Source: JAPHSX01 sp050298555
Lineage (GTDB): Bacteria; Pseudomonadota; Gammaproteobacteria; Thiohalomonadales; Thiohalomonadaceae
Assembly: GCA_050298555.1 (NCBI GenBank)
Contig: JBNKUL010000035.1
Location: 98,692 to 162,691, forward strand
Direction: 5' to 3'
DNA length: 64,000 bases
Positions 7,333 to 16,470 of this stretch are shown one piece after another. The position numbers were made by a program, and so were the translations under genes. Below the pieces are notes generated by a model, which worked only from the letters and a program-made list of their open reading frames with translations, searched no databases and was not told where the DNA came from. Each line of letters begins with the position of its first letter. The first letter of the stretch is position 1.

Positions 7333-7360
7333 TTGACCGCCTTGTCGTTAGATGTAGAAT
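7333..7360 (+). promoter_or_regulatory. Sigma-70 promoter of tRNA-Leu
   Basis: TTGACC at 7333-7338 and TAGAAT at 7355-7360 are separated by 16 bases and followed by a GC-rich discriminator (GCGCCCC), typical of stringently controlled stable-RNA promoters. The tRNA begins 10 bases downstream. Confidence 0.75.
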
Positions 7361-7369
7361 GCGCCCCAT

Positions 7370-7453
7370 GCCGCTCTGGTGGAATTGGTAGACACGCAAG
7401 ATTTAGGTTCTTGTGCCTTTGGTGTCCGAGTTCGAGTCTCGGGGGCGGCACCA
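7370..7453 (+). tRNA. tRNA-Leu(TAG)
   Basis: 84 bases including the encoded CCA. The acceptor pairs GCCGCTC with GGGCGGC, the anticodon loop is TTTAGGT with anticodon TAG, there is a long variable arm of the type II kind, and the T loop is GTTCGAGTC. Confidence 0.95.
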
Positions 7454-7761
7454 TCCCCACTTATCCCTCTCTCATCCCGTATAGATGTTTAAGGCGAACT
7501 GCATTATCATAGGCGCCTTTCGGGAGTAGCGAAAAACTGATGTAAAATCCGCCACTTAGGCTGATTTAGCAGGTACCGTGTCAGCGTTCTCCAGGTTGTG
7601 TGCAACTTATTGAATTTCTAGGGAAAATTCAGTTCTTCCCGTGACGGTTGCAGCACCGCTCCCCAGTTAACCGATTACCTATCGGCCGCCGGGCCCGCAC
7701 ACCGCGGGCCGGGCGGTCGATTATGATTTTTTATTATTTGAACGATTGTTGAGGTGTAAAG
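7454..7761. other. Leader region upstream of tig
   Basis: About 300 bases without a gene between tRNA-Leu and trigger factor. It holds one very stable hairpin (7686-7716, listed separately) and a T-rich stretch before the tig ribosome binding site (GAGGTG at about 7751). I see no other element. Confidence 0.5.
7686..7732 (+). terminator. GC-rich hairpin followed by T-rich stretch, terminator or tig attenuator
   Basis: A 13-position stem with one mismatch pairs 7686-7698 with 7704-7716 around an ACACC loop. It is followed within a few bases by an AT-rich run with six T. It lies about 45 bases before the tig start, so it may end upstream transcription or attenuate tig. Confidence 0.55.
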
Positions 7762-9060
7762 ATGCAGGTTTCAGTTGAGACGACCAACGGTCTGGAGCGT
7801 CGTATGACCGTAGAGCTCCCCGTCGAGCGCGTTGATGATGAGGTGCTGAATCGTCTGAAGCAGATTAGCCGTAGCGCCAGCGTAAAGGGTTTCCGCCCCG
7901 GCAAGGTGCCGCACAAGGTACTGGCAAAGGAGTTCGGTAAGCAGGTGCGTGACGAAGTGGTCGGCGAAGTGATCCAGGCTACCTACTTCCAGGCCGTCAG
8001 CGAGCAGCAGCTGCAGCCCGCCGGTATGCCCAACATCGAGCCCACCGTCAACGAGCCCGGCAAGGGCCTGCAGTACACCGCCACCTTCGAGGTGATGCCC
8101 GAGGTGACCCTGGCCGATGTGGCCGGTGCCAAGCTGGAGAAGCGCGTTGCCGAGGTCAGCGACGAAGACCTCGACAAGATGATGCAGAACCTGCTGCAGC
8201 AGCGTGCCGAGTGGAATGAGGTCGATCGTGCTGCCGCTGACGGTGACCGCTTGAATATCGACTTCAAGGGCACCATTGAAGGAGAAGAGTTCTCCGGTAA
8301 CTCCGGACAGAAGGTACCTGTCACCATCGGTTCCGGCCGTATGATTGCCGGTTTCGAAGAGGGCCTGGTAGGGGCCAAGGCCGGCGACGAGCTGACCCTG
8401 GACCTGCAGTTCCCCGAGGAGTACGCCCACAAGGAGGTTGCAGGCAAGCCGGTGCAGTTCGCGGTCAAGGTGAACAGCGTCGAGGAGTCCAAGCTGCCTG
8501 AGCTGGACGATGAGTTTGCCAAGGGCTTTGGTGTCGGTGACGGCAGTGTCGACTCCCTGCGTCAGGAAGTGCGTGACAACATGGAGCGCGAGATGAAGCA
8601 GGCCTTGGTTGAGGGCAACAAGCAGGCGGTCATGGACAAGCTGCTTGAGCTCAACGAGATCGATCTTCCCCAGTCTCTGGTGGAGAGCGAGGCCGAGACC
8701 CTGAAGAACCAGATGATGCAGCAGATGCACATCCCCGACGGCAAGGCCGGTGTGTCGCTGGATAACAGCATGTTTATGGAGCAGGCACAGCGCCGCGTCT
8801 CCCTCGGCCTGATCCTCTCCGAGCTGATCAAGAGCCAGGAGCTGAAGGCGGACGACGACAAGGTACGAGCCAAGGTAGAGGAGCTGGCTGCAGGTTACGA
8901 AGATAAGCAGCAGGTCATCGACTACTACTACGGCGACCAGAACCGCCTCTCCCAGATCCAGAGTCTGGTACTGGAAGACGAAGTGGTTGACTGGGTATTC
9001 GGCCAGGCCGACGTGACCGAGAAGAGTGGTAACTTCGAAGAGATCATGGGCCGCGGCTAA
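7762..9060 (+). CDS. tig: Trigger factor, ribosome-associated chaperone
   Basis: Ribosome-bound peptidyl-prolyl isomerase that meets nascent chains at the exit tunnel. The 432 residues match the usual length. The N-terminal domain contains the ribosome-binding signature (GFRPGKVP around residue 50). The FKBP-like domain occupies about 150-245 (RLNIDFKGTIEGEEFSG, VTIGSGRMI-FEEGLVG). The C-terminal helical arms follow. It heads the classic tig-clpP-clpX-lon order, which couples folding and proteolysis. The GAGGTG ribosome site supports the ATG at 7762. Confidence 0.97.
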   Translation: MQVSVETTNGLERRMTVELPVERVDDEVLNRLKQISRSASVKGFRPGKVPHKVLAKEFGKQVRDEVVGEVIQATYFQAVSEQQLQPAGMPNIEPTVNEPGKGLQYTATFEVMPEVTLADVAGAKLEKRVAEVSDEDLDKMMQNLLQQRAEWNEVDRAAADGDRLNIDFKGTIEGEEFSGNSGQKVPVTIGSGRMIAGFEEGLVGAKAGDELTLDLQFPEEYAHKEVAGKPVQFAVKVNSVEESKLPELDDEFAKGFGVGDGSVDSLRQEVRDNMEREMKQALVEGNKQAVMDKLLELNEIDLPQSLVESEAETLKNQMMQQMHIPDGKAGVSLDNSMFMEQAQRRVSLGLILSELIKSQELKADDDKVRAKVEELAAGYEDKQQVIDYYYGDQNRLSQIQSLVLEDEVVDWVFGQADVTEKSGNFEEIMGRG

Positions 9061-9097
9061 TTAGCAATTAACAGCGGTATTAAAGGATAGTGATGTG

Positions 9098-9739
9098 ATG
9101 AGCGATAACAGCTATATGAACGGTGCACTGGATACCCAGAACCTGGGACTGATTCCGATGGTGGTCGAGCAGACCTCCCGCGGCGAGCGTTCCTACGACA
9201 TATACTCGCGCCTGCTCAAGGAGCGGGTGGTGTTTGCGGTCGGTCCGGTGGAGGACCACATGGCCAACCTGATCGTGGCACAGCTGTTGTTCCTGGAGTC
9301 GGAGAATCCGGACAAGGACATCCATCTCTACATCAACTCCCCGGGTGGCTCGGTAAGCGCCGGCCTGGCGATCTACGACACCATGCAGTTCATCAAGCCG
9401 CAGGTTAGCACCATGTGCATCGGCATGGCGGCGAGCATGGGCGCGGTGCTGCTGGCCGGTGGTGCGGAGGGCAAGCGCTTTGCCCTGCCGCACAGCCGGG
9501 TGATGATCCATCAGCCGCTGGGCGGCTACCAGGGTCAGGCCACCGACATCGAGATCCACGCCCGCGAGATCCTCAAGATCCGCGAGCAGCTCAACGGCAT
9601 TCTTGCGCACCACAGTGGTCAGCCGATGGAGCGTATCCAGCAGGATACCGAGCGTGATAACTTCATGAGCGGTAGCGAAGCGGCGGACTATGGCCTTATC
9701 GATCAGGTGCTTGAGAGCCGTAATATCGCCGGGGAGTAA
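9098..9739 (+). CDS. clpP: ATP-dependent Clp protease proteolytic subunit
   Basis: Serine protease forming the tetradecameric chamber of ClpXP and ClpAP. The catalytic serine lies in the MAASMGAVL segment, the histidine in RVMIHQPLGGYQGQA, and the aspartate near the C-terminal DTERDNFMS region. An in-frame GTG at 9095 immediately precedes the ATG I use; the AAGGAT ribosome site fits either. The protein aligns through its whole length with known ClpP proteins, including the EQTSRGERSYDIYSRLLKER start of the mature subunit. It is 37 bases after tig and 107 before clpX. Confidence 0.97.
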   Translation: MSDNSYMNGALDTQNLGLIPMVVEQTSRGERSYDIYSRLLKERVVFAVGPVEDHMANLIVAQLLFLESENPDKDIHLYINSPGGSVSAGLAIYDTMQFIKPQVSTMCIGMAASMGAVLLAGGAEGKRFALPHSRVMIHQPLGGYQGQATDIEIHAREILKIREQLNGILAHHSGQPMERIQQDTERDNFMSGSEAADYGLIDQVLESRNIAGE

Positions 9740-9846
9740 TCCCAGGCGCGGAGTCAAGGGCGCAACCCATAAGGATTTGGGGGTTGAAAAATTGTGCCAG
9801 ACTATGCATGTTTTACTTTATATAGATAGCAACACAGGAATAGGCG

Positions 9847-11127
9847 ATGCCTGATAATACGACCGGTAAGGGTGACGACAACGGCAAGCTGCTCTACTGC
9901 TCCTTCTGCGGTAAGAGCCAGCATGAGGTACGCAAGCTGATTGCAGGCCCCTCCGTCTTCATCTGCGATGAGTGCGTTGACCTGTGCAACGACATCATCC
10001 GCGAGGAGATTCAGGAGGAGTCCAACGGCGATGTTGGCAACAAGCTGCCGACTCCCCGTGAGATCAACGACAGCCTCGACGAATACGTTATTGGCCAGAA
10101 GCGTGCCAAGAAGGTGCTTTCCGTAGCGGTCTATAACCACTACAAGCGTCTTCATGCAGGACAGCAGAAGGACGAGGTCGAACTGGCCAAGAGCAACATC
10201 CTGCTCATCGGCCCCACCGGTTCGGGTAAGACCCTGCTGGCCGAGACCCTGGCCCGTCTGCTCAACGTGCCTTTCACCATTGCCGATGCCACCACCCTCA
10301 CCGAGGCGGGTTACGTCGGTGAAGACGTCGAGAACATCATCCAGAAGTTGCTGCAGAAGTGCGACTACGATGTGGAGAAGGCGCAGACCGGTATCGTCTA
10401 TATCGACGAAATCGACAAGATCTCGCGCAAGTCAGACAACCCCTCAATTACCCGCGATGTATCGGGCGAGGGCGTGCAGCAGGCGCTGCTGAAGCTGATC
10501 GAGGGCACCGTTGCCTCGGTTCCGCCTCAGGGTGGCCGCAAGCACCCGCAGCAGGAGTTCTTGCAGGTCGATACCTCCAATATCCTCTTTATCTGTGGCG
10601 GCGCCTTTGCGGGTCTGGAGAGAGTGATTCGCAACCGCTCGGAGAAGGGCGGTATCGGCTTCTCCGCCGAGGTGAAGACCAAGGACGAGAAGAAGAGCTT
10701 CTCCGAGATGCTGCTTACCGTCGAGCCTGAGGACCTGGTCTCCTACGGCCTGATCCCCGAGTTTGTCGGTCGTCTGCCGGTTCACGCTACCCTGGAAGAG
10801 CTGGACGAAGAGGCGCTTATCTCTATCCTCACCGAGCCGAAGAATGCCCTCACCAAGCAGTACGGCAGGCTCTTCGATATGGAGGATGTGGAGCTCGAGT
10901 TCCGCGAAGACGCCCTGCACGCCGTTGCCGCCAAGGCGATGGAGCGCAAGACCGGTGCCCGTGGCCTGCGCTCTATCCTCGAAACCACGCTGCTCGATAC
11001 CATGTACGAGCTGCCCTCCATGGAGGGGGTCAGCAAGGTGGTTATCGATTCCGGTGTTATCGAGGGCGAGTCCGAGCCGCTGCTGATCTACAAGAACGAC
11101 GAGCAGAGCGCCGCTGCCGCCGAGTAA
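9847..11127 (+). CDS. clpX: ATP-dependent Clp protease ATPase subunit ClpX
   Basis: AAA+ unfoldase that feeds substrates to ClpP. The N-terminal zinc-binding domain has CSFCGK and CDECVDLC (C4 zinc site). Walker A is GPTGSGKT, Walker B is IVYIDEIDK, and the C-terminal D2 domain contains TGARGLRSI. It has 426 residues, the usual size. The gene ends in a DE-rich tail (NDEQSAAAAE) followed by a GC-rich hairpin. Confidence 0.97.
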   Translation: MPDNTTGKGDDNGKLLYCSFCGKSQHEVRKLIAGPSVFICDECVDLCNDIIREEIQEESNGDVGNKLPTPREINDSLDEYVIGQKRAKKVLSVAVYNHYKRLHAGQQKDEVELAKSNILLIGPTGSGKTLLAETLARLLNVPFTIADATTLTEAGYVGEDVENIIQKLLQKCDYDVEKAQTGIVYIDEIDKISRKSDNPSITRDVSGEGVQQALLKLIEGTVASVPPQGGRKHPQQEFLQVDTSNILFICGGAFAGLERVIRNRSEKGGIGFSAEVKTKDEKKSFSEMLLTVEPEDLVSYGLIPEFVGRLPVHATLEELDEEALISILTEPKNALTKQYGRLFDMEDVELEFREDALHAVAAKAMERKTGARGLRSILETTLLDTMYELPSMEGVSKVVIDSGVIEGESEPLLIYKNDEQSAAAAE

Positions 11128-11134
11128 CTGCCTT

Positions 11135-11167
11135 CAGGCGCGGCTGTTCCGGCCGCGCCTGATATTT
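11135..11167 (+). terminator. Hairpin after clpX
   Basis: A 10-bp stem CAGGCGCGGC/GCCGCGCCTG (11135-11144 with 11152-11161) is followed by a short ATATTTT. It is a plausible, moderately strong terminator separating clpX from lon. Confidence 0.6.
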
Positions 11168-11171
11168 TCCT

Positions 11172-11200
11172 CCTTGACTCCCGCAATACAGCCCGCATTA
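11172..11200 (+). promoter_or_regulatory. Candidate heat-shock (sigma-32) promoter of lon
   Basis: CCTTGAC at 11172-11178 and CCCGCATTA at 11192-11200 are 13 bases apart, close to the sigma-32 pattern of CTTGAA and CCCCATNT with 13-15 bases between. It lies about 75 bases before the lon start. lon is a heat-shock gene in relatives. Confidence 0.5.
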
Positions 11201-11275
11201 TTAAATAAATACTGAATAATTTGCTTTTCCCGTCTGTACGACCGATTGCGGAATAGCGTGAAGAGGTGCAATCCG

Positions 11276-13699
11276 ATGGATGCTAAGGACAAGATTTCTG
11301 AAGTGAGCGATCAGCTGCGTGCCATCCCGGTGCTGCCGCTGCGCGATGTTGTGGTCTATCCACATATGGTGATTCCGCTGTTCGTCGGTCGCGACAAGTC
11401 GATCAAGGCGCTGGAAGCGGCGATGGAGGAGAACAAGGAGATCATGCTGGTGGCGCAGAAGAGCGCCTCCGAGGATGAGCCCGGTGAGGAGGATATCTAC
11501 CGCATCGGCACCCTCTCCACCATCCTGCAACTGCTGAAGCTGCCCGACGGTACCGTCAAGGTGCTGGTGGAGGGGGGCCAGCGGGCCAAGATCGTCAATT
11601 TCCTCGATGATGAGGAGTATTTCACCGCACAGATCAACGTGCTGGAGGCAGAGCCCATCGATGAACGTGAGGCCGAAGTGCTCTCCCGTTCGGTGCTCAA
11701 CCAGTTCGATCAGTACGTTAAGTTGAATAAGAAGGTTCCGCCCGAGGTCCTTACCTCGCTCTCCGGTATTGAGGATCCCAACCGGCTGCTCGACACCATC
11801 GCCGCACACATGGCACTGAAGATCGAGGAGAAGCAGGAGATCCTGGCGATCACCGACATCCGCGAGCGCTTTGAGCACCTGCTGACGATGATGGAGTCGG
11901 AGCTCGACCTGCTTCAGGTCGAGAAGCGCATCCGTGGTCGGGTGAAGAAGCAGATGGAGAAGAGCCAGCGCGAGTACTACCTCAATGAGCAGATGAAGGC
12001 GATCCAGAAGGAGCTGGGTGATCTCGACGAGGCCCCCAATGAGATGGAGGAGCTGGAGGAGAAGATCGAAAAGGCCGGCATGTCCAAGGAGGCGAAGGAG
12101 AAGGCCACCTCTGAACTGAACAAATTGAAGATGATGTCGCCCATGTCCGCCGAGGCGACGGTAGTTCGCAACTACATCGACTGGCTGGTGCAGGTGCCGT
12201 GGAAGAAGAAGTCCAAGGTGCGCCACGATATGGCCCTGGCCGAGAAGGTGCTGGAAGAGGATCACTACGGTCTGGAGAAGGTGAAGGAACGCATCCTTGA
12301 GTACCTGGCGGTGCAAAAGCGTGTGAAGAAGCTGAAGGGGCCGATCCTCTGTCTGGTCGGACCGCCTGGCGTCGGCAAGACCTCGCTGGGCAAGTCGATC
12401 GCCCGCGCCACCAACCGTAAATTCGTACGCATGGCGCTGGGCGGGGTGCGGGATGAGGCGGAGATCCGCGGTCACCGCCGTACCTATATCGGTTCGATGC
12501 CGGGCAAGATTGTGCAAAACCTCTCCAAGGTCGAGACCCGCAATCCGCTGTTCCTGCTCGATGAGATCGACAAAATGGCCTCCGATTTCCGCGGCGACCC
12601 CGCCTCGGCGATGCTGGAGGTACTGGACCCGGAGCAGAACCACACCTTTAACGACCACTACCTGGAGGTCGACTACGACCTCTCCGATGTGATGTTCATC
12701 GCCACCTCCAACTCGATGAACATCCCCGGACCGCTGCTCGACCGTATGGAGGTGATCCGCATCGCCGGCTACACCGAGGACGAGAAGCTTAATATCGCCC
12801 GCCGCTACCTGGTGCCCAAGGAGATGAAGGCCAACGGCCTGAAAGCCGAGGAAATCGAGGTGAGCGACGGGGCGCTGCTTGATATCGTGCGCTACTACAC
12901 CCGCGAGGCCGGGGTGCGTGGCCTGCAGCGCGAGGTGGCGAAGATCTGCCGCAAGACGGTGAAGGAGCTGGTTTCGGATGAGTCGAAAAAGCAGATTACC
13001 GTCAGTAGCGACAACCTCGATGAGTTCCTCGGCGTACGCCGCTTCCGTTTCGGCCTTGCCGAGGAGTCGGACCAGGTAGGGCAGGTCACCGGCCTGGCGT
13101 GGACCGAGGTGGGTGGCGAGCTGCTCAGCATCGAGACCGTGGTGGTGCCCGGCAAGGGCAAACACACGATTACAGGGCAGTTGGGCGAGGTGATGAAGGA
13201 GTCGATCCAGGCGGCGATGAGCGTGGTACGCAGCCGCGCTGCCGGCCTCGGTATCCGCCCCGACTTCTACGAGAACAAGGATCTTCATGTGCATGTTCCC
13301 GAGGGGGCGATCCCCAAGGACGGTCCCAGCGCCGGTATCGGCATGTGCACCGCGCTGGTGTCGGTGCTGACCGGGATCCCGGTGCGCGCCGATGTGGCGA
13401 TGACCGGCGAGATCACCCTGCGTGGCGAGGTGCTGCCGATTGGCGGGCTTAAGGAGAAGTTGCTGGCCGCGGCACGCGGCGGCATCAAGACGGTGATTAT
13501 CCCCGAGGAGAACCGCCGTAACCTGGAGGATGTGCCCGATAATATTAAGGAAAATCTGGAGATACTTCCGGTGAAGTGGATCGATGAGGTGATTGATATC
13601 GCCCTGATCAGCAAACCGGAGCCGCTCTCCGAAGAAGAGATGGTTGATGTTGTCAAGGGCAGTGAGGCCGAAAAGCCCTCAAATATCCACACTCACTGA
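11276..13699 (+). CDS. lon: ATP-dependent protease La (Lon)
   Basis: Cytoplasmic quality-control protease with ATPase and peptidase in one chain. The N-terminal substrate domain begins VLPLRDVVVYPHMVIPLFVGR. Walker A is GPPGVGKTSLGKS, Walker B is NPLFLLDEIDKM. The catalytic serine is in KDGPSAGIGM and the lysine in the following GGLKEKLLAA region, forming the Ser-Lys dyad. I use the ATG at 11276 preceded by an AAGAGGTG ribosome site; this gives 807 residues. The family normally has about 780-810. Confidence 0.97.
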   Translation: MDAKDKISEVSDQLRAIPVLPLRDVVVYPHMVIPLFVGRDKSIKALEAAMEENKEIMLVAQKSASEDEPGEEDIYRIGTLSTILQLLKLPDGTVKVLVEGGQRAKIVNFLDDEEYFTAQINVLEAEPIDEREAEVLSRSVLNQFDQYVKLNKKVPPEVLTSLSGIEDPNRLLDTIAAHMALKIEEKQEILAITDIRERFEHLLTMMESELDLLQVEKRIRGRVKKQMEKSQREYYLNEQMKAIQKELGDLDEAPNEMEELEEKIEKAGMSKEAKEKATSELNKLKMMSPMSAEATVVRNYIDWLVQVPWKKKSKVRHDMALAEKVLEEDHYGLEKVKERILEYLAVQKRVKKLKGPILCLVGPPGVGKTSLGKSIARATNRKFVRMALGGVRDEAEIRGHRRTYIGSMPGKIVQNLSKVETRNPLFLLDEIDKMASDFRGDPASAMLEVLDPEQNHTFNDHYLEVDYDLSDVMFIATSNSMNIPGPLLDRMEVIRIAGYTEDEKLNIARRYLVPKEMKANGLKAEEIEVSDGALLDIVRYYTREAGVRGLQREVAKICRKTVKELVSDESKKQITVSSDNLDEFLGVRRFRFGLAEESDQVGQVTGLAWTEVGGELLSIETVVVPGKGKHTITGQLGEVMKESIQAAMSVVRSRAAGLGIRPDFYENKDLHVHVPEGAIPKDGPSAGIGMCTALVSVLTGIPVRADVAMTGEITLRGEVLPIGGLKEKLLAAARGGIKTVIIPEENRRNLEDVPDNIKENLEILPVKWIDEVIDIALISKPEPLSEEEMVDVVKGSEAEKPSNIHTH

Positions 13700-13998
13700 T
13701 AGCCAATAAAGGCAACGGATGGCGCCATAATTTTTCTCACTGGCGCCCATTTACTTGAACAAACAAGGCTAAGTCATTAATTGCTCGTGCCATGGTGTGT
13801 AAAGGCACACAAAACAGCGCTTTTAAGCGCGCCTTTGCTTGACACTGACAAAGGGCAGTTGGTATAAATTTGGCCAGTTTTTCAATGTCGTTCCAGTAAC
13901 AGGGACGGCATTTGTGTTTTCTCTGTAAAGCTGTCTTATCTAATTAAAAATAGACAAAGACGGAATAATTTTACCTACTGGAACGAGGGGTTAAATCT
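13700..13998. other. lon-hupB intergenic region
   Basis: About 300 bases. It contains a small dyad (AGCGCTTTTAAGCGCG near 13815-13832) and the hupB promoter described separately. I see no gene. Confidence 0.5.
13839..13868 (+). promoter_or_regulatory. Sigma-70 promoter of hupB
   Basis: A perfect TTGACA at 13839-13844 and TATAAA at 13863-13868 are 18 bases apart, about 130 bases before the hupB start codon. This fits a strong promoter for an abundant protein. Confidence 0.7.
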
Positions 13999-14271
13999 GT
14001 GAACAAATCTGAAATGATCGATGCAATTGCCGAAGGTGCCGATATCTCTAAAGCCGCTGCCGGCCGTGCTCTGGACGCTGCCATTGCAGCCGTTACCGAG
14101 ACCCTGAAAAAGGGCGAGACCGTGAACCTGATCGGCTTTGGTACCTTCGAGGTACGTGAGCGCAAGGCCCGCACCGGCCGTAACCCGCAAACCGGCGCTA
14201 CCATCCAGATCGCTGCTGCCAAGTCTCCTGCCTTCAAGGCTGGTAAAGCGCTTAAGGATGCTGTAAACTAG
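13999..14271 (+). CDS. hupB: DNA-binding protein HU-beta
   Basis: Small nucleoid protein that bends and compacts DNA as a dimer. It has 90 residues with the HU signature GFGTFEVRERKARTGRNPQTG around 46-66, containing the DNA-intercalating arm. The start is GTG (13999), preceded by GAGGGG. HU-beta follows lon in gammaproteobacteria, and here it precedes two tRNA genes and ppiD. Confidence 0.96.
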   Translation: MNKSEMIDAIAEGADISKAAAGRALDAAIAAVTETLKKGETVNLIGFGTFEVRERKARTGRNPQTGATIQIAAAKSPAFKAGKALKDAVN

Positions 14272-14288
14272 CGCGCCTTTGAAACATC

Positions 14289-14364
14289 GGGTGCTTAGCT
14301 CAGCTGGGAGAGCATCGCCCTTACAAGGCGAGGGTCGGGGGTTCGATCCCCTCAGCACCCACCA
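14289..14364 (+). tRNA. tRNA-Val(TAC)
   Basis: 76 bases with encoded CCA. The acceptor pairs GGGTGCT with AGCACCC, the anticodon loop has TTACAAG with anticodon TAC, and the T loop is GTTCGATCC. A second copy of the same tRNA lies at 49349-49424. Confidence 0.95.
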
Positions 14365-14381
14365 AATAAAAAGTAGGTTTC

Positions 14382-14458
14382 GGAGCGGTAGTTCAGTTGG
14401 TTAGAATACCGGCCTGTCACGCCGGGGGTCGCGGGTTCGAGTCCCGTCCGCTCCGCCA
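14382..14458 (+). tRNA. tRNA-Asp(GTC)
   Basis: 77 bases with encoded CCA, acceptor GGAGCGG/CCGCTCC, anticodon GTC in the loop CTGTCAC. It is 17 bases after tRNA-Val and is presumably cotranscribed with it. Confidence 0.95.
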
Positions 14459-14470
14459 TTATTGAACCAA

Positions 14471-14496
14471 GGGCGCATTTTTATGCGCCCTTTTTT
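14471..14496 (+). terminator. Rho-independent terminator after the tRNA pair
   Basis: Perfect 8-bp stem GGGCGCAT/ATGCGCCC (14471-14478 with 14483-14490), TTTT loop, followed by six T. Confidence 0.9.
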
Positions 14497-14542
14497 CTTT
14501 GTATTTCATAAACGTAAAAGTGGCATCAGGAACGTAGCCGAT

Positions 14543-16444
14543 ATGCTTCAAATTATTCGAGATCGTGCCCAGGGCGTGTTCGCCTGGATTATCGTTGGAT
14601 TGATCTGCATCCCCTTCGCCCTGTGGGGCATTAACTCCTACTTCGGTGGTGGTGGCGACAACAGCGTTGCAGAAGTGGATGGCGTCAAGATCGCCCCTCA
14701 GCAGGTACAAAATGCCTACCAGCAACAGCGTGACCGCCTGGCCCAGATGTTCGGTGGCAAACTGCCCGAGAATCTCTTCTCCGAGGAGACGATGAAGCAG
14801 CAGGTTCTACAGCAGCTGATCGAAAAAGAGGTGGTCATAAGCGCCGCCGCCAACAGTGGCATGCGTATCGGTGACCAGCAGTTGGCGCAGACTATTACCG
14901 GCATCAATGCATTTTTTGAAGACGGCAAATTCAGCGCCGAACAGTACGAGCGTGTACTGGCGCGTCAGGGGATGTCGCCGCGCCTGTTCGAGCAGCGTGT
15001 ACGTCGTGACCTGATCGCTGAACAGTTCAGCAGCACCGTCGCGGCCAGCGCGTTCACCCTGCCGAGCGAGGTGGATGCACAACTCCAGCTGCAGCTGCAG
15101 CAGCGTGACATTGGTTATATGGTGCTGCCAGTCAGCGATTTTGAAAAGGGCGTGGAGGTTAGCGCCGATGAGCTGCGTAGCTACTACGACAGCAACAGTG
15201 CCCGCTATATGCAGCCGGAACAGGTCAAGGTCGACTACCTGGAGCTGAGTGCCGAAACCATGGCGGCCGGCATTAAGTTGAGTGACGATGAGCTGCGCCA
15301 GCGCTACGAGACGCAAAAGCTCAACTTCCGTACCCCGGAGGAGCGCAAGGCGAGCCACATCCTGATTCAGGCCGCCAGCGATGCCGATGAGGCCGCGGTG
15401 AGTGAGGCCCGGGCGAAGGCCGAGGCCCTGTTGCAGCGTCTTAAGGCGGGCGAGGATTTTGCTGAGCTGGCCAAGGCGGAGTCGCAGGACCCCGGTTCTG
15501 CACGTAACGGCGGTGACCTTGGCTTCTTCAGTAAAGGGGTGATGGATAAGGCCTTTGAAGAGGCCACCTTTAAGCTGCTGCCAGGCGAGACGAGCGGTCT
15601 GGTGCGTAGTGCCTTCGGCTTCCACATTATCAAGCTGGCAGCAGTGAAGGGCGGTGAGACCAAGCCCTTTGAGGCCGTGGCCGCTGAACTTAAGCGTGAG
15701 ATCCAGAACGAACGCGCCGCCGAGATTTTCTACGATCGTGCGGAGCAGCTGGCCAGCCTTACCTACGAACAGCCCGATACCCTTGCTGTTGCCGCCGAGC
15801 AACTGCAACTGGAGATCAAGCACAGCGGCTTCTTCGCCCGCAGGGGAGGCAAAGGTATTGCCGCCAACCCCAAGGTCAGCGCAGCGGCATTCAGCGAGGA
15901 TGTCCTGGCTCGCGGTAACAACAGTGAGAGCATCGAACTGGGTGATAACCACCTGGTTGTATTGCGTATCAATGAGCACAAGCCTGAGGCACTACGCCCC
16001 TTCGATGATGTGAAGTCTCAGATTGAGAAGGTACTCAAGCGCGACAAGGCGAAGGCCAAGGCCAGCGAGGTTGCTACAGAGCTCTATGCCAAGCTGCAGG
16101 CCGGTGATAAGCCCGAATCCCTCGCCGCAGCCCAGGGGATTGAGTGGCAGCGTGAGTCAGCGCTGAAGCGTGATAACGACAAGGTGAAGCGTCCCATCGT
16201 GCAGGCCGCCTTCCGTATGCCGCATCCGCTAGAGGGTGGTGTTAGCACCGATCAGGTGATTCTGCCCGGCGGCGATCAGGCCCTGGTCGCCCTCTACGGT
16301 GTGCAGGCCGGTGATGCGGCTAGTGCCGAAGTCACAGCCCGTAGCGATGCCCAGCAGCGCCTGCAACGGGCCAGCTCCAATGCGGCTGAGCAGGCACTCA
16401 TTGCCGGTCTTAGCAAGCGTGCGGAGATCGTTATCAAGCAGTAA
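14543..16444 (+). CDS. ppiD: Periplasmic folding chaperone PpiD (SurA/PpiD family)
   Basis: Inner-membrane-anchored chaperone at the SecYEG exit. One membrane segment lies at about residues 13-33 (FAWIIVGLICIPFALWG). A SurA-N-like domain follows, then a parvulin domain beginning at EERKASHILIQ with the typical DPGSARNGGDLGFFSKG segment. I take ATG 14543 (MLQIIRDRAQ), the conserved PpiD beginning, giving 633 residues. The frame is open further upstream, but that part overlaps the terminator. Location after hupB is the standard order. Confidence 0.93.
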   Translation: MLQIIRDRAQGVFAWIIVGLICIPFALWGINSYFGGGGDNSVAEVDGVKIAPQQVQNAYQQQRDRLAQMFGGKLPENLFSEETMKQQVLQQLIEKEVVISAAANSGMRIGDQQLAQTITGINAFFEDGKFSAEQYERVLARQGMSPRLFEQRVRRDLIAEQFSSTVAASAFTLPSEVDAQLQLQLQQRDIGYMVLPVSDFEKGVEVSADELRSYYDSNSARYMQPEQVKVDYLELSAETMAAGIKLSDDELRQRYETQKLNFRTPEERKASHILIQAASDADEAAVSEARAKAEALLQRLKAGEDFAELAKAESQDPGSARNGGDLGFFSKGVMDKAFEEATFKLLPGETSGLVRSAFGFHIIKLAAVKGGETKPFEAVAAELKREIQNERAAEIFYDRAEQLASLTYEQPDTLAVAAEQLQLEIKHSGFFARRGGKGIAANPKVSAAAFSEDVLARGNNSESIELGDNHLVVLRINEHKPEALRPFDDVKSQIEKVLKRDKAKAKASEVATELYAKLQAGDKPESLAAAQGIEWQRESALKRDNDKVKRPIVQAAFRMPHPLEGGVSTDQVILPGGDQALVALYGVQAGDAASAEVTARSDAQQRLQRASSNAAEQALIAGLSKRAEIVIKQ

Positions 16445-16470
16445 GCGAAACAGTAGAGAAGGGCGACACG

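Noticed and set aside
7771..8730. Minus-strand open frame of 319 codons inside tig
   Set aside because: Opposite-strand shadow of the trigger factor gene; no recognisable domain, histidine/leucine-rich composition.
9784..9808. Sigma-70 promoter directly upstream of clpX
   Set aside because: TTGAAA and TATGCA are present but only 13 bases apart, too short for an ordinary promoter.
11201..13294. Very long open frame (about 700 codons) on the minus strand across lon
   Set aside because: It is a mirror of lon: GC-rich codon bias leaves the opposite frame open. The translation is rich in H, L and R with no domain and has no ribosome site.
14807..15979. Minus-strand open frame of 390 codons inside ppiD
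   Set aside because: Shadow of ppiD in the opposite direction; no motif, no start signal.
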